From positions 930,001 through 994,000 of the forward strand of contig BLLK01000019.1 of NCBI GenBank assembly GCA_021927905.1: DNA of 64,000 nt, written 5' to 3'. A program made the translations under genes and the position numbers. Of this stretch, positions 42,083 to 52,298 are shown piece by piece; position 1 is the first letter of the stretch; the number at the start of each line of letters is the position of its first letter. Origin of the DNA: Chaetoceros tenuissimus. Taxonomy: Eukaryota > Bacillariophyta > Thalassiosirophyceae > Chaetocerotales > Chaetocerotaceae. The notes under the pieces were generated by a model. That model ran no database searches, was not told the origin of the DNA, and was given only the letters and a program-made list of their open reading frames with translations.

Positions 42083-42324
42083 AAAGATATGAGAAATATG
42101 GTAGGGATGAAAAGTTCAATAGATTGCTCTGATAGGCGGGTGTCAGATGATTCCAGAACGCTTGTACTGTCAATCCGATAGTTTTAGCTGATGTCAAAAT
42201 TTAAATTAAAAGACGTCATTGTTCATAAAACTCAAAAAGCAGAAGGCAGAAGAAAACCAAAAAAGATATCTCTCTACATACTCTATATTTAGTGTCTAGC
42301 TTTTCCAAGACATAGATCCCAGTC

Positions 42325-43359
42325 ATGAGTCCACCAGTTCTAGATGTGAGAGTAACAGAAAAGCAGGTGGAAGTGTCGGGCTGCTTAACTGACACCTTTT
42401 CAATTGATCACTACACAATGGTCGGAAACAAAGATTCTTCTTACATAAAATGCGATGCGCACACGGTCATATTATTCATACCGGGGAATCCTGGGGCAGC
42501 TGGATGGTACATCGGTATGCTCAAAGAAGTTGTAGAAAAATTAGGAAAAGGTTATGCGGCAAGAGCTGTCTCTTATGCAGGACATGGTGTTTGTCCTATC
42601 GTTGTAGGTTCAGGTGTAGACCAAAGTCATATTGCTTGGACAGTAGATGGACAGATTCAACACAAGATAGATTGGATGGAAATCTTGGAACAAGAGTTAA
42701 TTACCTCAAAGCCAAAGTTTATCTGGATATCACATTCCATTGGTAGTTTCATGGTGCAGAGAATGCTAGTTTTGAGAAAAGATTTTCTTGTTCGAACGAG
42801 ATCAGTCATACACTTGATGCCATTCTTTCGTTATGATCCATATCCAAAATGGAAAGAAAAATTATTGTCATTATTTGCTAGATCTCCTGCAATGACTACT
42901 TTTATTTTACATCATGCAAGTTCATTTGCTCAGAAATTACCGAAACGATTGGTGGATGTATATCTGGAACATATTGTCGAAGATCGGGAGCTTGCCAGAG
43001 GATTAATGTGTAATCCAGCCTATGCAAAGAACTTTATTACCTTGGGAATGGAAGAACTAAGGGATGTGCCTGAACAATTTGATGTTGCTGCTTTAAGACT
43101 CATTTCAGAACATTCTCCTACACATATATTTTACTGTGGTGGTCCTGATCAATGGGCTCCTTTGAATCATTGTCAAGAGTTGGAAAGTAAAGTGAAGAAT
43201 GGCTTACTGCCAAAGAATATACGGACAGCTTACAACGATGATCTTCTTCATGCTTTTATTGTCAATCCGAAAATGATTCCACCTGTCGTTGACTTTATTC
43301 TTGAGTCCATCGAAGCATCTCCAGACAAGATGGAAAAGAAGATTAGAGCAAAGCTATGA
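42325..43359 (+). CDS. Lipid-droplet-associated hydrolase-like alpha/beta hydrolase
   Basis: 344 residues, single exon, head-to-head with the DUF1295 gene (242 bp between starts). Matches the LDAH family: VILFIPGNPGAAGWYIGMLK (oxyanion-loop GNPG), the nucleophile elbow WISHSIGSFMVQRML (S in HSIG), VIHLMPFFRYDPYPKW, and a late Asp and His (FYCGGPDQWAPLNHCQEL, DDLLHAFIVNP) completing a Ser-Asp-His triad. Relatives sit on lipid droplets and act on sterol or acyl esters; activity here is inferred. No signal peptide. Confidence 0.88.
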   Translation: MSPPVLDVRVTEKQVEVSGCLTDTFSIDHYTMVGNKDSSYIKCDAHTVILFIPGNPGAAGWYIGMLKEVVEKLGKGYAARAVSYAGHGVCPIVVGSGVDQSHIAWTVDGQIQHKIDWMEILEQELITSKPKFIWISHSIGSFMVQRMLVLRKDFLVRTRSVIHLMPFFRYDPYPKWKEKLLSLFARSPAMTTFILHHASSFAQKLPKRLVDVYLEHIVEDRELARGLMCNPAYAKNFITLGMEELRDVPEQFDVAALRLISEHSPTHIFYCGGPDQWAPLNHCQELESKVKNGLLPKNIRTAYNDDLLHAFIVNPKMIPPVVDFILESIEASPDKMEKKIRAKL

Positions 43360-43507
43360 TAGTATTGAACACATCAATATGGAGCTACTTATATATTATA
43401 ATCTCTTTGATAATGCGACCACTGTAAATTGATCTAGAATAGAAATTTAGGATCGTCGACTTTTGACAAGAATAGTGGTGTCATTGTCTTTGTGTGTAGT
43501 ACAAGCA

Positions 43508-44650
43508 TTAGAAATGGACGATCAAATATAAGCTCGGGGTTGGTATCATTGGCATTGATCGTGTCATCACGATTGCTGCAGTAGCAGCTGCAGCTTCTGT
43601 ACCCTCTTCGCTGACTTCCATCACTGCTTTATGCAGCACATCGTCAAGGTAAACTTTAGGATCATTTGACATTTCCAAGAAGCCATTGTCTTCTTGAAAG
43701 CAAGTCTTTAGTCCAAGAGCCTTGAGTTCATCCTTGATAGATTTGACACCATATTCCATCTTGAAGCGTGGTAGATGTAGCTTTACCTTTCTTGGCTGCT
43801 TCATATCATCCAGAATCGCTCCAAGTTCAGACTCGCCACTATTGTCACTATGAATAGCCTCTAACTGCTTGATCACACTTTGCATTCCGTCCTTACCTTC
43901 ATCTTTTGGAAGAATGAACAAGGCTGAAAATTCTGCTTCCTCATCCATGGATACATCATCTTTTTTATGAGATCCATAGTCAAGTTTCACAATACTTGCA
44001 TTATCCAAAGAATCAACCTCTTCTAAAAATTGCATTTTTCGCTCTGCAAACATAAATTTTGCTGGTTTACTATTTCCATCAGCACAAGTGAATAATTTCT
44101 CATATGTATTGAACTCATCGAATTTCTCCATCCAACTCCCTTTAAAATAGACTGCATTAACTAAAACTCCTACGACAAGAGGATCAATATCACCCACCAA
44201 CATATCCTTGATCAATCCATTTGTCTTTTCGTTTATAAACTTATCAATTGGTCCATAGGTTTGAGGTAAAACATCTGCTTTTGCATCATGGACCTTTTCA
44301 ACTGTCGAGATGTAAGATGGTTTGAGATCTTTAGTCCAGACTCCATTTGCAGTTGTAAGTTTTATCCCATCTTTTGCAGCTGAATCGAGCAAGTGCTTCG
44401 AGAGTAAAGGTACATCTTCATGAGAGTTCATACTGAGAACAGAATGGAACTCTTTGAGGCACGAGGAGTTCGCAGTAGCACCTGCTGATGCAAGTGCTAG
44501 TGCAGAAGAAATCGAGATAGGTGAGATTAGCACATTGTCTTCGGCAGCAAGACTGGAGAATAGTTTATAGGCGAAGCTCGAAAGGTTGACGAAAGCACAG
44601 TCTGACATCTTTTTGTTTTGTGTGTTGTCCATAAAAGTGAATTGTAACAA
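43508..44650 (-). CDS. Serpin with frame break in the reactive-centre loop
   Basis: 380 residues, best start at the Met at 44632 (MDNTQNKK) or 44608 (MSDCAFVN). Serpin core is clear: NVLISPISISSALALASAGA, LVNAVYFKGSWMEKFD, LHLPRFKMEYGVKSIKDEL, and the hinge KAVMEVSEEGTEAAAATAA, which has the small-residue pattern of inhibitory serpins. The open frame then ends ...IPTPSLYLIVHF. The expected C-terminal strands (NPELIFDRPFLMLVLHTKTM, then TPLF) are present in the next frame, running on to a stop at 43434-43436. So the frame shifts by one base between AAIVM and NPEL, inside the loop. Mutation, assembly error or unseen splicing are all possible. No signal peptide: intracellular. Confidence 0.88.
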   Translation of the reverse strand: MLQFTFMDNTQNKKMSDCAFVNLSSFAYKLFSSLAAEDNVLISPISISSALALASAGATANSSCLKEFHSVLSMNSHEDVPLLSKHLLDSAAKDGIKLTTANGVWTKDLKPSYISTVEKVHDAKADVLPQTYGPIDKFINEKTNGLIKDMLVGDIDPLVVGVLVNAVYFKGSWMEKFDEFNTYEKLFTCADGNSKPAKFMFAERKMQFLEEVDSLDNASIVKLDYGSHKKDDVSMDEEAEFSALFILPKDEGKDGMQSVIKQLEAIHSDNSGESELGAILDDMKQPRKVKLHLPRFKMEYGVKSIKDELKALGLKTCFQEDNGFLEMSNDPKVYLDDVLHKAVMEVSEEGTEAAAATAAIVMTRSMPMIPTPSLYLIVHF

Positions 44651-44899
44651 GGTACAGTTCAGTAATTTTTAGCGTTGTTATTAGTCAAAATACAACAGTG
44701 TGGTCTCTCTGTTCAGCTGTTACTGCTCGTGATCTTCATCTTTTGATCCGAACAAAATAGAGTTCTCAAAAGATATGGCCTGAATGACAACTGTCAAGAG
44801 ACAAAAAGAGAAGCCTAAAGAAACATGCAGCATTGGCATTGGTACGAAACTGAATAAATTTTTTAAATATTATGAGAAATGTTGAATATTAAATTATTA

Positions 44900-46975
44900 T
44901 TAGAGATGGTCTAATTTCGCATCATTTGCACTTCGTTTGCGAGACGTTTCACTTTTACATTGACACTGGGAATGCTGTTTAATATATTCGACGCATTCTA
45001 AATGGCCATTACTTTCTGCTGCATCCAATGCCTCCTCTGGCAACGCAAAACCATTAAGATGGAAATATTCCAAGAATTCAACAATTCCCAGCCTCGCAGC
45101 TTCTATTGCGCATAATTTTGGATCGAATGCAAAGCCCTTTTCAACCAATAACTCAAAGCACTTACGATTTCCAGTACGAACGGCTTCCATACAAAATGTA
45201 CCATCAGATTTCCACTCATCCTTGATGAGAAGGTCAACACAGTATACGTGACCTGCCCGTATATTATTTAATAAAGCATCTTGATTAGTATCAAGTTGAT
45301 GTTCTTTCATATATCGCAAGCAGTCCATATGTGTAGGCATTAAAGATATGTTCACATTCTCGAAGTACCCAGTGTAACTATCTCCATCCCAACGAAAGCC
45401 ATTTTCGTGAAGATAGGTCAAACATTCTACTTGTCCGTGGTTTGCAGCGTAAGCAGAAAGAGTTGTATCGTCCTTCATCTCTTCACTTGACAAATGTTGT
45501 AAAGTTTGAGCAAGCCCGTGTTGTATCGCTTTCAACATCAAATCTCTTGAGTCGTGTCCAGTTTCTTTCAAATATTGTAAACAATATCCAAAGCATTCCT
45601 CACGTTCGTGTTTTAAAGGGAAGACCCTCCTAGCCCCTCTTCTTGGTATAGGATCCGGTACAAATTCACCTTGAAACGAAATAGATTCATAGTTGTTCGG
45701 TAAAGTAGCCCCAACTCTCAACACATATTTCAAACAGTTAAGTCTGCCACGACGTAAAGCTTTAAGGATTAAAACTTCTGGTTGCCACTCGCATCCATTT
45801 TCATGCAGGTATTGCAAACACCTGCTTGCATCTCCATGAACAGATTTCACGCATATGTTTTGATTCCAAGGACATCCATTTCCGTATAGATACTGCAGAC
45901 AGTCAAGCTGATCATGCTCTGCCGCTGCTTCCGTAAATTCACTGGACCACTGACATCCTTTGCTACGAAGGTATTCGATGCAATCGATTTTTCCATTTCT
46001 CACTGCTGCTATGCAGCAAGCATTAAAATCAGCATTGCATCCATTATCGTGACAATATCTTAGACATTCAAGACTGCTCCCGGCACATGCTTCCATAACA
46101 TCACCTGCATGAGAGTCATCTACTTGAATTTCATCTTCACCAACATATATAGCATTCCATGGGCACCCAACACTCCTCAAGTATTCAATACAATGTAGAT
46201 GACCAGCTTCAGCCGCTTCAAAGATAACAGATGTGTCTACTGGCCACGCTTGCTCCTTCAAGTATCTTAAACATTCCAGCTGTCCATGTCGCGCAGCACT
46301 CTGACAATCATAAATCCGTTCTGTTATCTTCCTACAGCACCCATTCTCATACAAAAATTTGATACACTGTAAATGACCTTTGCCTGCTGCATACTTGACG
46401 AACTTGTAAAAAAAAGATATATCTTTTTCAATCAAACGATACTTCTCCAACAAATATTCCAAAACCAGCACTTGATTTGCTTCCGCAGCAACTTCACCCG
46501 CTTGTACAACAGCCATTCTTCTTACCAATCTTCCACGAGCCTCTTTTCCTTCTAAAGGCGTAAATAAAAGCTCTAGCCTGTAATCACCCTCCAGCTCATA
46601 AATCCATTCCAAAATATCAATCGTTCCACACTTTGCGGCGCATCGTTCAATGTAACTTAGTGTAAATTCGGCATCATCTCTATACTTGACACGATTATGC
46701 ATACCATCTGACTGGAACGGAAGATTTTGCCTCCATTCTGATAAAAAGAACTTTGCATAAGTTAAACAATGGCCACTGATATCTCCATATGTTATTTTTT
46801 GATAGAGCTTTGCATATAATTTCGCAAACCGTTTCGAAACTAGGGCAAGGAGTAGATAATGACCTTTGCCTAGAAATGTAAAGACATGACTCCATCCATC
46901 ATCTGTACAGAAGCACTCTTCTTGCGGTTCTACAGAGGCGATATGAATATTGTTGGAAGTAGTAATATCTTCCAT
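44900..46975 (-). CDS. F-box-like/ankyrin-repeat protein, full-length member of the module family
   Basis: 691 residues, one exon. The head (~20-75: CTDDGWSHVFTFLGKGHYLL then ALVSKRFAKLYAKLY) resembles an F-box. About 17 degenerate ankyrin units follow (~90-680) of the C-x-x-YL...GC-W type: HLQCIKFLYENGCC, QLECLRYLKEQAW, HLHCIEYLRSVGCPW, KIDCIEYLRSKGCQW, QLDCLQYLYGNGCPW, QVECLTYLHENGFRW. It ends SETSRKRSANDAKLDHL. Such proteins are abundant in diatoms and in some giant viruses; F-box plus ankyrin suggests substrate choice for ubiquitin ligase (inference). Divergently paired with the gene at 47534. It appears to be the intact version from which the separate 235- and 607-residue genes of the later modules derive. 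Confidence 0.85.
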   Translation of the reverse strand: MEDITTSNNIHIASVEPQEECFCTDDGWSHVFTFLGKGHYLLLALVSKRFAKLYAKLYQKITYGDISGHCLTYAKFFLSEWRQNLPFQSDGMHNRVKYRDDAEFTLSYIERCAAKCGTIDILEWIYELEGDYRLELLFTPLEGKEARGRLVRRMAVVQAGEVAAEANQVLVLEYLLEKYRLIEKDISFFYKFVKYAAGKGHLQCIKFLYENGCCRKITERIYDCQSAARHGQLECLRYLKEQAWPVDTSVIFEAAEAGHLHCIEYLRSVGCPWNAIYVGEDEIQVDDSHAGDVMEACAGSSLECLRYCHDNGCNADFNACCIAAVRNGKIDCIEYLRSKGCQWSSEFTEAAAEHDQLDCLQYLYGNGCPWNQNICVKSVHGDASRCLQYLHENGCEWQPEVLILKALRRGRLNCLKYVLRVGATLPNNYESISFQGEFVPDPIPRRGARRVFPLKHEREECFGYCLQYLKETGHDSRDLMLKAIQHGLAQTLQHLSSEEMKDDTTLSAYAANHGQVECLTYLHENGFRWDGDSYTGYFENVNISLMPTHMDCLRYMKEHQLDTNQDALLNNIRAGHVYCVDLLIKDEWKSDGTFCMEAVRTGNRKCFELLVEKGFAFDPKLCAIEAARLGIVEFLEYFHLNGFALPEEALDAAESNGHLECVEYIKQHSQCQCKSETSRKRSANDAKLDHL

Positions 46976-47533
46976 CTGATGAGGTACTGCACTATCTTGT
47001 TAAAAAGCTTTTGGTTATGGTAAGTACGTACAAAAAGATTGTCCTCTCTACTCTCTACTCTCTACTTTCCACAATGACGCCTCTCAATTAGAGTGTCAAG
47101 AGGAAAATAGCTCAATGACAAAAGTGGAGTAGAGCGGGTCACAGCTAGTCACAGAGTGGTCGCGCGCTCCTTTTACCGCCTATTCAAAAGTCGGTATTCG
47201 TAGCTACAAGAGTGGTATACAAGACTTATTTAATGTTTTTTACAAGACTCTGTGGAAAAGTCGGTATTCGTAGCTACAAGAGTGGTATACAAGACTTATT
47301 TAAATTTTGACATATAAATGTTTTTTACAAGACTCTGTGGTCTTGTGTTTTTACCTGTAATGCCGACACCAAGTAAGAAAAAGTGAATGAGAACTTGTGA
47401 TCAAACACATACTCGATAAAATTTCCGTTCACAAATTACAATCATCAACACCTTGAACATTTTGTAGGCTATTCTATCAATAATATCAAGACAAACACTT
47501 CTCATAGTAGTATCAAGATATTTGGTGTACGCA
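46976..47533. promoter_or_regulatory. Bidirectional promoter region, module copy A
   Basis: Lies between divergent starts at 46975 and 47534. Contains a tandem duplication with 70-bp spacing (AAAAGTCGGTATTCGTAGCT at 47186 and 47256) found only in this copy. The homologous regions of the other modules are 57022-57517 and 61663-62158. Confidence 0.6.
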
Positions 47534-48474
47534 ATGAATCAGCAGGTCGGTTTAAATATTGTTGAAGAATTGTTTTCTACTCAATTTCTTTTGATTTTGT
47601 CTCAATAACTTTTCTTGTCTTTATTAAGCTTCAGGTGAACGAAGAAGAGGTACAACGCACTGATAATGTATATGCAAAAGGCAATATCCGTTGGTAAGTA
47701 GAGTCATGTTCATATAGGACATCTAACTTCTGCATCCCTCACCACATCACATCACATTTGGTTGTGTTTTGTTTTGATCGTATCTCATATCATTATTTTC
47801 TGCCCGTTTCTTAAAGTGAGCTTGACACTGACACTACAAAAGCAGTCAGGCTTATCATCAAGGCTTTATGTTCCCATCGTTCTCAATTGAATAAAACTGA
47901 AAAGACCGAGCTCCATCGTGAATTAGTACAATTCCTCTTACAAAATGTCCGCTGTTTACAGTACAATGGTAAGAAGGACGGCGAAGTGAAAGTAGTCCAA
48001 ATCACTAACTCGACAAAGCTGTTCCAAAAGATTTCTCAAGCCTTTCGCGAGCCGTGGGCCAAAGTTCCATTTCACTGCAAGAATGAATTGGATAACAATG
48101 AAGGTGTAAAGACTCGATTTCTCCAACTACTCCAACAAATTGTAGTATATGCTGACAATCGTCTTCCACAAGTGAATGCAGTTGTTGTAAACTGTCTCAA
48201 ACAAGTACTGGACGAGGTTTCAAATCAACTTGAACCTGTGCTCCCCCCAGATATTACTAGAATCACAAATGCCGTGAATAAAACCTTTGCTCCCACAAGT
48301 ACTGGGATGAGAAACCAACAGATAGCTGATGCCACGGTAGGGTCTGAACTACAACAAGAAGACACACAAAATAATGATTATGAGCCACTTCCCTACAATA
48401 CACAGTCATCCGAAGCTGAAATTCAAGAAGCTATTTCTCATGTCTATGATGTCTTATTTGATGATGACATTTGA
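47534..48474 (+). CDS. Unrecognised 3-exon gene of the repeated module, copy A
   Basis: Exons 47534-47545, 47635-47693 and 47817-48474 (GT-AG) join in frame to 242 residues starting MNQQVNEEEVQRTDNVYAKG then NIRCELDTDTTKAV. The third exon alone lacks a Met start, so the short 5' exons are needed. Helical, Gln/Leu-rich (LHRELVQFLLQNVRCLQ, LFQKISQAFREPWAKVPFHC, RFLQLLQQIVVYADN), ending in an acidic tail (SEAEIQEAISHVYDVLFDDD). No known domain. No signal peptide. Divergent from the F-box/ankyrin gene and convergent with the ankyrin gene at 48766. Confidence 0.7.
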
Positions 48475-48765
48475 GATGTGATACTTGCCTCTGTTGGGCG
48501 TACAAAGTGAGTATGTGTCTGGATTCTTGGCTGTGAAGACTCTCGATTTACTTGTGATGTGATTTTAAACAAATTTGATAAGAGAATATATAAGACCAAA
48601 GCATAAGAAAAGAGTTAGCAGGAGTAACGAAATAAGTTGCTCGTACGAAGGACGTCATTCTATTTCAAAAAGTTGATCTTATCCTTTTAGTCTTCTTCTT
48701 TTGACTCAATACTTCTCCTTACTTTAACATTCTCCACTCAATTCGATTAACTCATTACCTTATTG

Positions 48766-50589
48766 CTATAGATGGTCTAATTTCGCATCATTGGCATTTC
48801 GTTTGCGAGACGTTTCATTATGACATTGACATTGTGAATGCTGTTTAATATATTCGACGCAGAATTTACTGTCATGACTTTCCGCTGCATCCAATGCCTC
48901 TTTTGGCAATGCAAAACCATTAATATGTATATATTCCAAGCATGCAACAGATCCCAGCCTCGCTGCTTCTATTGCACACAATTTTGGATCGAATGCAAAG
49001 CCTCTTTCAATCAACAACTTAAAACAAGTGTACTTTCTATTGCGAATGGCTTCCATACAGAATTTATCATCAGATTTCCACGCATCTTTGATGAGAAGGT
49101 CAACACAGTATACGTGACCTGCCCGTATAGTATTTAGTAGAGCAATTTCATTAGTTTCGAGCTGATGTTCGTTCATATATTGCAAGCAGCGTATATGTGT
49201 AGGCATTGGAGACTTATTCTCCCTTAAGTACCCAGCGTAGCTACTTTCATCCCAACGAAAGCCATTTCCGTGGAGAGAGGCCAAGCATTCTAATTGCCCG
49301 TGGTTTGCGGCGTAACCAGCAATCGTTGTATCATTCTTGATCTCTTCACTTGACAAATGTTGCAAGGTTTGAGCAAGCCCATGATCTATCGCTTTTAGTA
49401 TCAAATCTCTTGAGTGGTATCCTGTTTCAATCAGATACTGGATGCAATCCATATGTGTCGTTAGGAATTTTGGAAGCAAGCTAATTCTTGGTAGATTAGC
49501 ACCACCCTCTACAGTTTCGCCTTGTAACAAAATGGAGTCATAGTTGTTTGGTAAAACAGTCCCAACATGTAGTAGATATTTCAAACAGTCAAGTTTGCCA
49601 TAACGTAAAGCTTCAAGAATTAAAAAGTCTGGATCCCACTCACATCTATTCTCATGTAAGTATTGTAAGCACCTACTTGCATCTCCATGCACAGCTTTCA
49701 AACATGCCATTTGATTCCACGGGCATCCACTTTTGTGTAGATACTCCAGAGAGTCAAGCTGATCATTGCCTGCCGCTGCTTCCGTAAAATCCATAGCCCA
49801 GGGACATCCTTTGCTGCGAAGATATTCTATACAATCGACTTTTCCATTTTTCGCTGCTTGCACACAGGAGAGAAAAAGATCTACATTACACCCATTCTCG
49901 TGACAGTATCTTAGACATTCAAGACTGCTCCCGGCACATGCTTCCATAATATCACCTGCATGAAAATCATCGTCACCAACATCAATAGCATTCCATGGGC
50001 ACCCAACACTCCTCAAGTATTCAATACAATGTAGATGACCAGCTTCAGCCGCTTCGAAGATAACAGATCCATCTACTGGCCACCCTTGCTCCTTCAAGTA
50101 TCTTAAACATTCCAGCTGTCCATGTCGCGCAGCACTCTGACAATCATAAATTTGATCTCTTTCATTCCCACTGCATCCATTCTCACATAAAAATGTGATA
50201 CACTGCAAATGACCTTTGCCTGCTGCAATTGTGATCAAATTGTTGAAGTTCTCCAAATCAGTGTGCATCAAACAATACTTTTCAAACAAATATTCCAAAA
50301 CCAGCACTTGATTTGCTTCCGCAGCTGCTTCACACGATTGTACGGCAAAATCTCCTTTAATGCCGGGAATCTTTGCAGGAATTCCACCGAAAGGCTCTAA
50401 TGTTTCATCATCCTCCACCTCACGAATTTTTGGGGTCTTCGAAGGCCCAAATAAAAGCTCTAGTCTGGAGTCACCCTCCAGCTCATAGATCCATTCTAAA
50501 ATATCAATCGTTCCACACTTTGCGGCACATCTTTCAATGTACCTTAGTACAAATTCTGTACTACTACTGTACTTGACACGATAATGCAT
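48766..50589 (-). CDS. Ankyrin-repeat protein lacking the F-box-like head, copy A/B
   Basis: 607 residues from the ATG at 50589 (MHYRVKYSSSTEF). It aligns along its length with residues ~93-691 of the 691-residue protein at 44900-46975, sharing EFxLxYIERCAAKCGTIDIL, SAARHGQLECLRYLKEQ and the SRKRNANDAKLDHL end. Homology continues about 14 codons upstream of this ATG (WKPRLPFQPED) and is then cut by a stop, so it is an N-terminally truncated derivative without the F-box-like head. About nine residues differ from the copy at 58714-60537. Promoter not identifiable. Confidence 0.8.
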   Translation of the reverse strand: MHYRVKYSSSTEFVLRYIERCAAKCGTIDILEWIYELEGDSRLELLFGPSKTPKIREVEDDETLEPFGGIPAKIPGIKGDFAVQSCEAAAEANQVLVLEYLFEKYCLMHTDLENFNNLITIAAGKGHLQCITFLCENGCSGNERDQIYDCQSAARHGQLECLRYLKEQGWPVDGSVIFEAAEAGHLHCIEYLRSVGCPWNAIDVGDDDFHAGDIMEACAGSSLECLRYCHENGCNVDLFLSCVQAAKNGKVDCIEYLRSKGCPWAMDFTEAAAGNDQLDSLEYLHKSGCPWNQMACLKAVHGDASRCLQYLHENRCEWDPDFLILEALRYGKLDCLKYLLHVGTVLPNNYDSILLQGETVEGGANLPRISLLPKFLTTHMDCIQYLIETGYHSRDLILKAIDHGLAQTLQHLSSEEIKNDTTIAGYAANHGQLECLASLHGNGFRWDESSYAGYLRENKSPMPTHIRCLQYMNEHQLETNEIALLNTIRAGHVYCVDLLIKDAWKSDDKFCMEAIRNRKYTCFKLLIERGFAFDPKLCAIEAARLGSVACLEYIHINGFALPKEALDAAESHDSKFCVEYIKQHSQCQCHNETSRKRNANDAKLDHL

Positions 50590-50768
50590 ATCTTCTGGTT
50601 GGAATGGAAGACGCGGCTTCCATCAGCAGACATGTTGATTACTTTCTTGCAATGATAGAAACAAGTCAGGTTGAAATCGGTTTGTTTGTTTTTTCTTATC
50701 GAAACTAAAAGTAAATGATAGTACATAGTAGGTTCACCCTATTTTGGAAGAAGTAAAACGGTACAGCA

Positions 50769-51422
50769 ACACATCCTTTAATTAATAAAGCATTATAAGA
50801 AAATAATGCAAAGAAATCTTACGAATTCATATGTATAAAATATATGTCACGAAAGAGGTAGACTTGAATGTTGCTGGTAATTAAATAATATTTTTATTGC
50901 CCGAAAGGCTTACATAATTAAGAAAGTCTGTAATTGAAGAGTTAAAGTGGATATGTTTAAAGCTAATTATTTTGCAAAACAAATGACGTACTCGTACGTA
51001 TAAGCTTAGCATGACGATTTTTTGTATGGAACGGCTCATAATCCTTTGTATGAAACGACCCACATGTCTATTGTACAGACATTCTAACACAGTGGCGAGG
51101 TTCAGGTAAGTGCGTGCTGTACCCAATGTGGGTCGTTTCATACAAAGGATTATGAGCCGTTCCATACAAAAAATCGTCATGCTAAGCTTATACGTACGAG
51201 TACGTCATTTGTTTTGCAAAATAATTAGCTTTAAACATATCCACTTTAACTCTTCAATTACAGACTTTCTTAATTATGTAAGCCTTTCGGGCAATAAAAA
51301 TATTATTTAATTACCAGCAACATTCAAGTCTACCTCTTTCGTGACATATATTTTATACATATGAATTCGTAAGATTTCTTTGCATTATTTTCTTATAATG
51401 CTTTATTAATTAAAGGATGTGT
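50769..51422. repeat. 654-bp palindrome: 297-bp inverted arms around a 60-bp spacer
   Basis: Arms 50769-51065 and 51126-51422 are reverse complements at every position I compared, and identical 52-residue translations arise from both strands, which confirms near-perfect identity over at least 156 bp. Ends read ACACATCC...GGATGTGT. No target-site duplication visible and no coding function. It is absent from the matching place in the next module. Confidence 0.92.
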
Positions 51423-51914
51423 CTATGGTGTAACTAAGCTTATAATGAAAGTATTATACTCAATTATCAAAGTGTGAGAATGAGAAACACTACTCTTAGA
51501 TTGATTTTTTCAAAAACATAGAGAAAAGAAAGGGAAAAGAAGGGTCTTTTGTACAAATTTGTATGAAACGCCCCTCATGGCAATAGAATGGTCCTAGGTA
51601 GAGTGTCTTTTACTTGCAGACAGTCTGACCTTCTATCCGTCAATCATGTCAAGTAGGTAGTTACAATTGTGAGAATGAACGAATCATCTTCACCCATTTA
51701 GAGTCAACAGTTAGTAGTGCGACGCGAACAATAGAACGGAGCGAATGAATCATTTCACCCCGTTGGGGTCATCTGTTAGTAGTGTGACACGAACGAACGA
51801 ACGAACGCACGCACGAACGGAAAAATAAACGGGGTAAGGAATCGGTTCCCTGACAAACCGATAATAAATGGAACTGAACATAAAAGAACAAAAGATCCAA
51901 TCAAGGAATCAAGG

Positions 51915-52072
51915 TTTTGAGAAACCCCCACCCTTTCGCATCTCTTTCGTTTTTGGCTTTGAGAAACCCGCCCCCTTTCTCATGTAGGCTTTGAGAAACC
52001 CGCCCCCTTTCGCATCTCTTTCGTTTTTGGCTTTGAGAAACCCCCAACCTTTCGCATCTCTTTCGTTTTTTG
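51915..52072. repeat. Minisatellite of TTTGAGAAACCC / TTTCGCATCTCTTTCG units
   Basis: Four TTTGAGAAACCC units with TTTCGCATCTCTTTCG spacers. The same array recurs at 60659-60816 in the next module with few changes. Confidence 0.85.
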
Positions 52073-52087
52073 AAATATACTCTACTA

Positions 52088-52298
52088 TTATTGTTTTCGA
52101 AAAAGATGGAAAAGAGAAAAAAAGAAAAAAAGGCAAAAAATAAAACATTTCTCGACCACCACTATAACACCTAGTAAAAACTACGTTTGCTCTTTTCTCT
52201 ATGAATATAGCACCTATTCACCTAAAAAGTGGTTCAATCTCTACCTACTAATCAAGCTTGAGAAGACTGGAGTATTAGTTTACGGTGAAAGGATGCCT
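52088..52298 (+). repeat. Left terminal inverted repeat (211 bp), includes a start codon
   Basis: Matches the reverse complement of 55972-56182 throughout, with one mismatch noticed (GAGTATTAG versus GAGTACTAG). Extends through ATG CCT of the 675-residue gene, so it must contain that gene's whole promoter and 5' leader. Confidence 0.92.

Larger units (their letters stand above)
50590..52087. other. Intergenic region with palindrome and minisatellite
   Basis: Relative to the homologous place in the next module (60538-60840), about 1.2 kb (about 50657-51862) is extra here. It holds the large palindrome and a degraded ~67-bp direct repeat (TTAGTAGTG.GAC.CGAAC at about 51710 and 51778). No gene seen. 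Confidence 0.6.

Noticed and set aside
50881-51310. The same short protein predicted on both strands
   Set aside because: Produced by the palindrome arms; no start context, domain or codon signal of a real gene.
51909-52148. 79-residue frame with repeated NERDAKGWGFLKAK units
   Set aside because: Translation of the minisatellite; frames are open only because the repeat has few stops.
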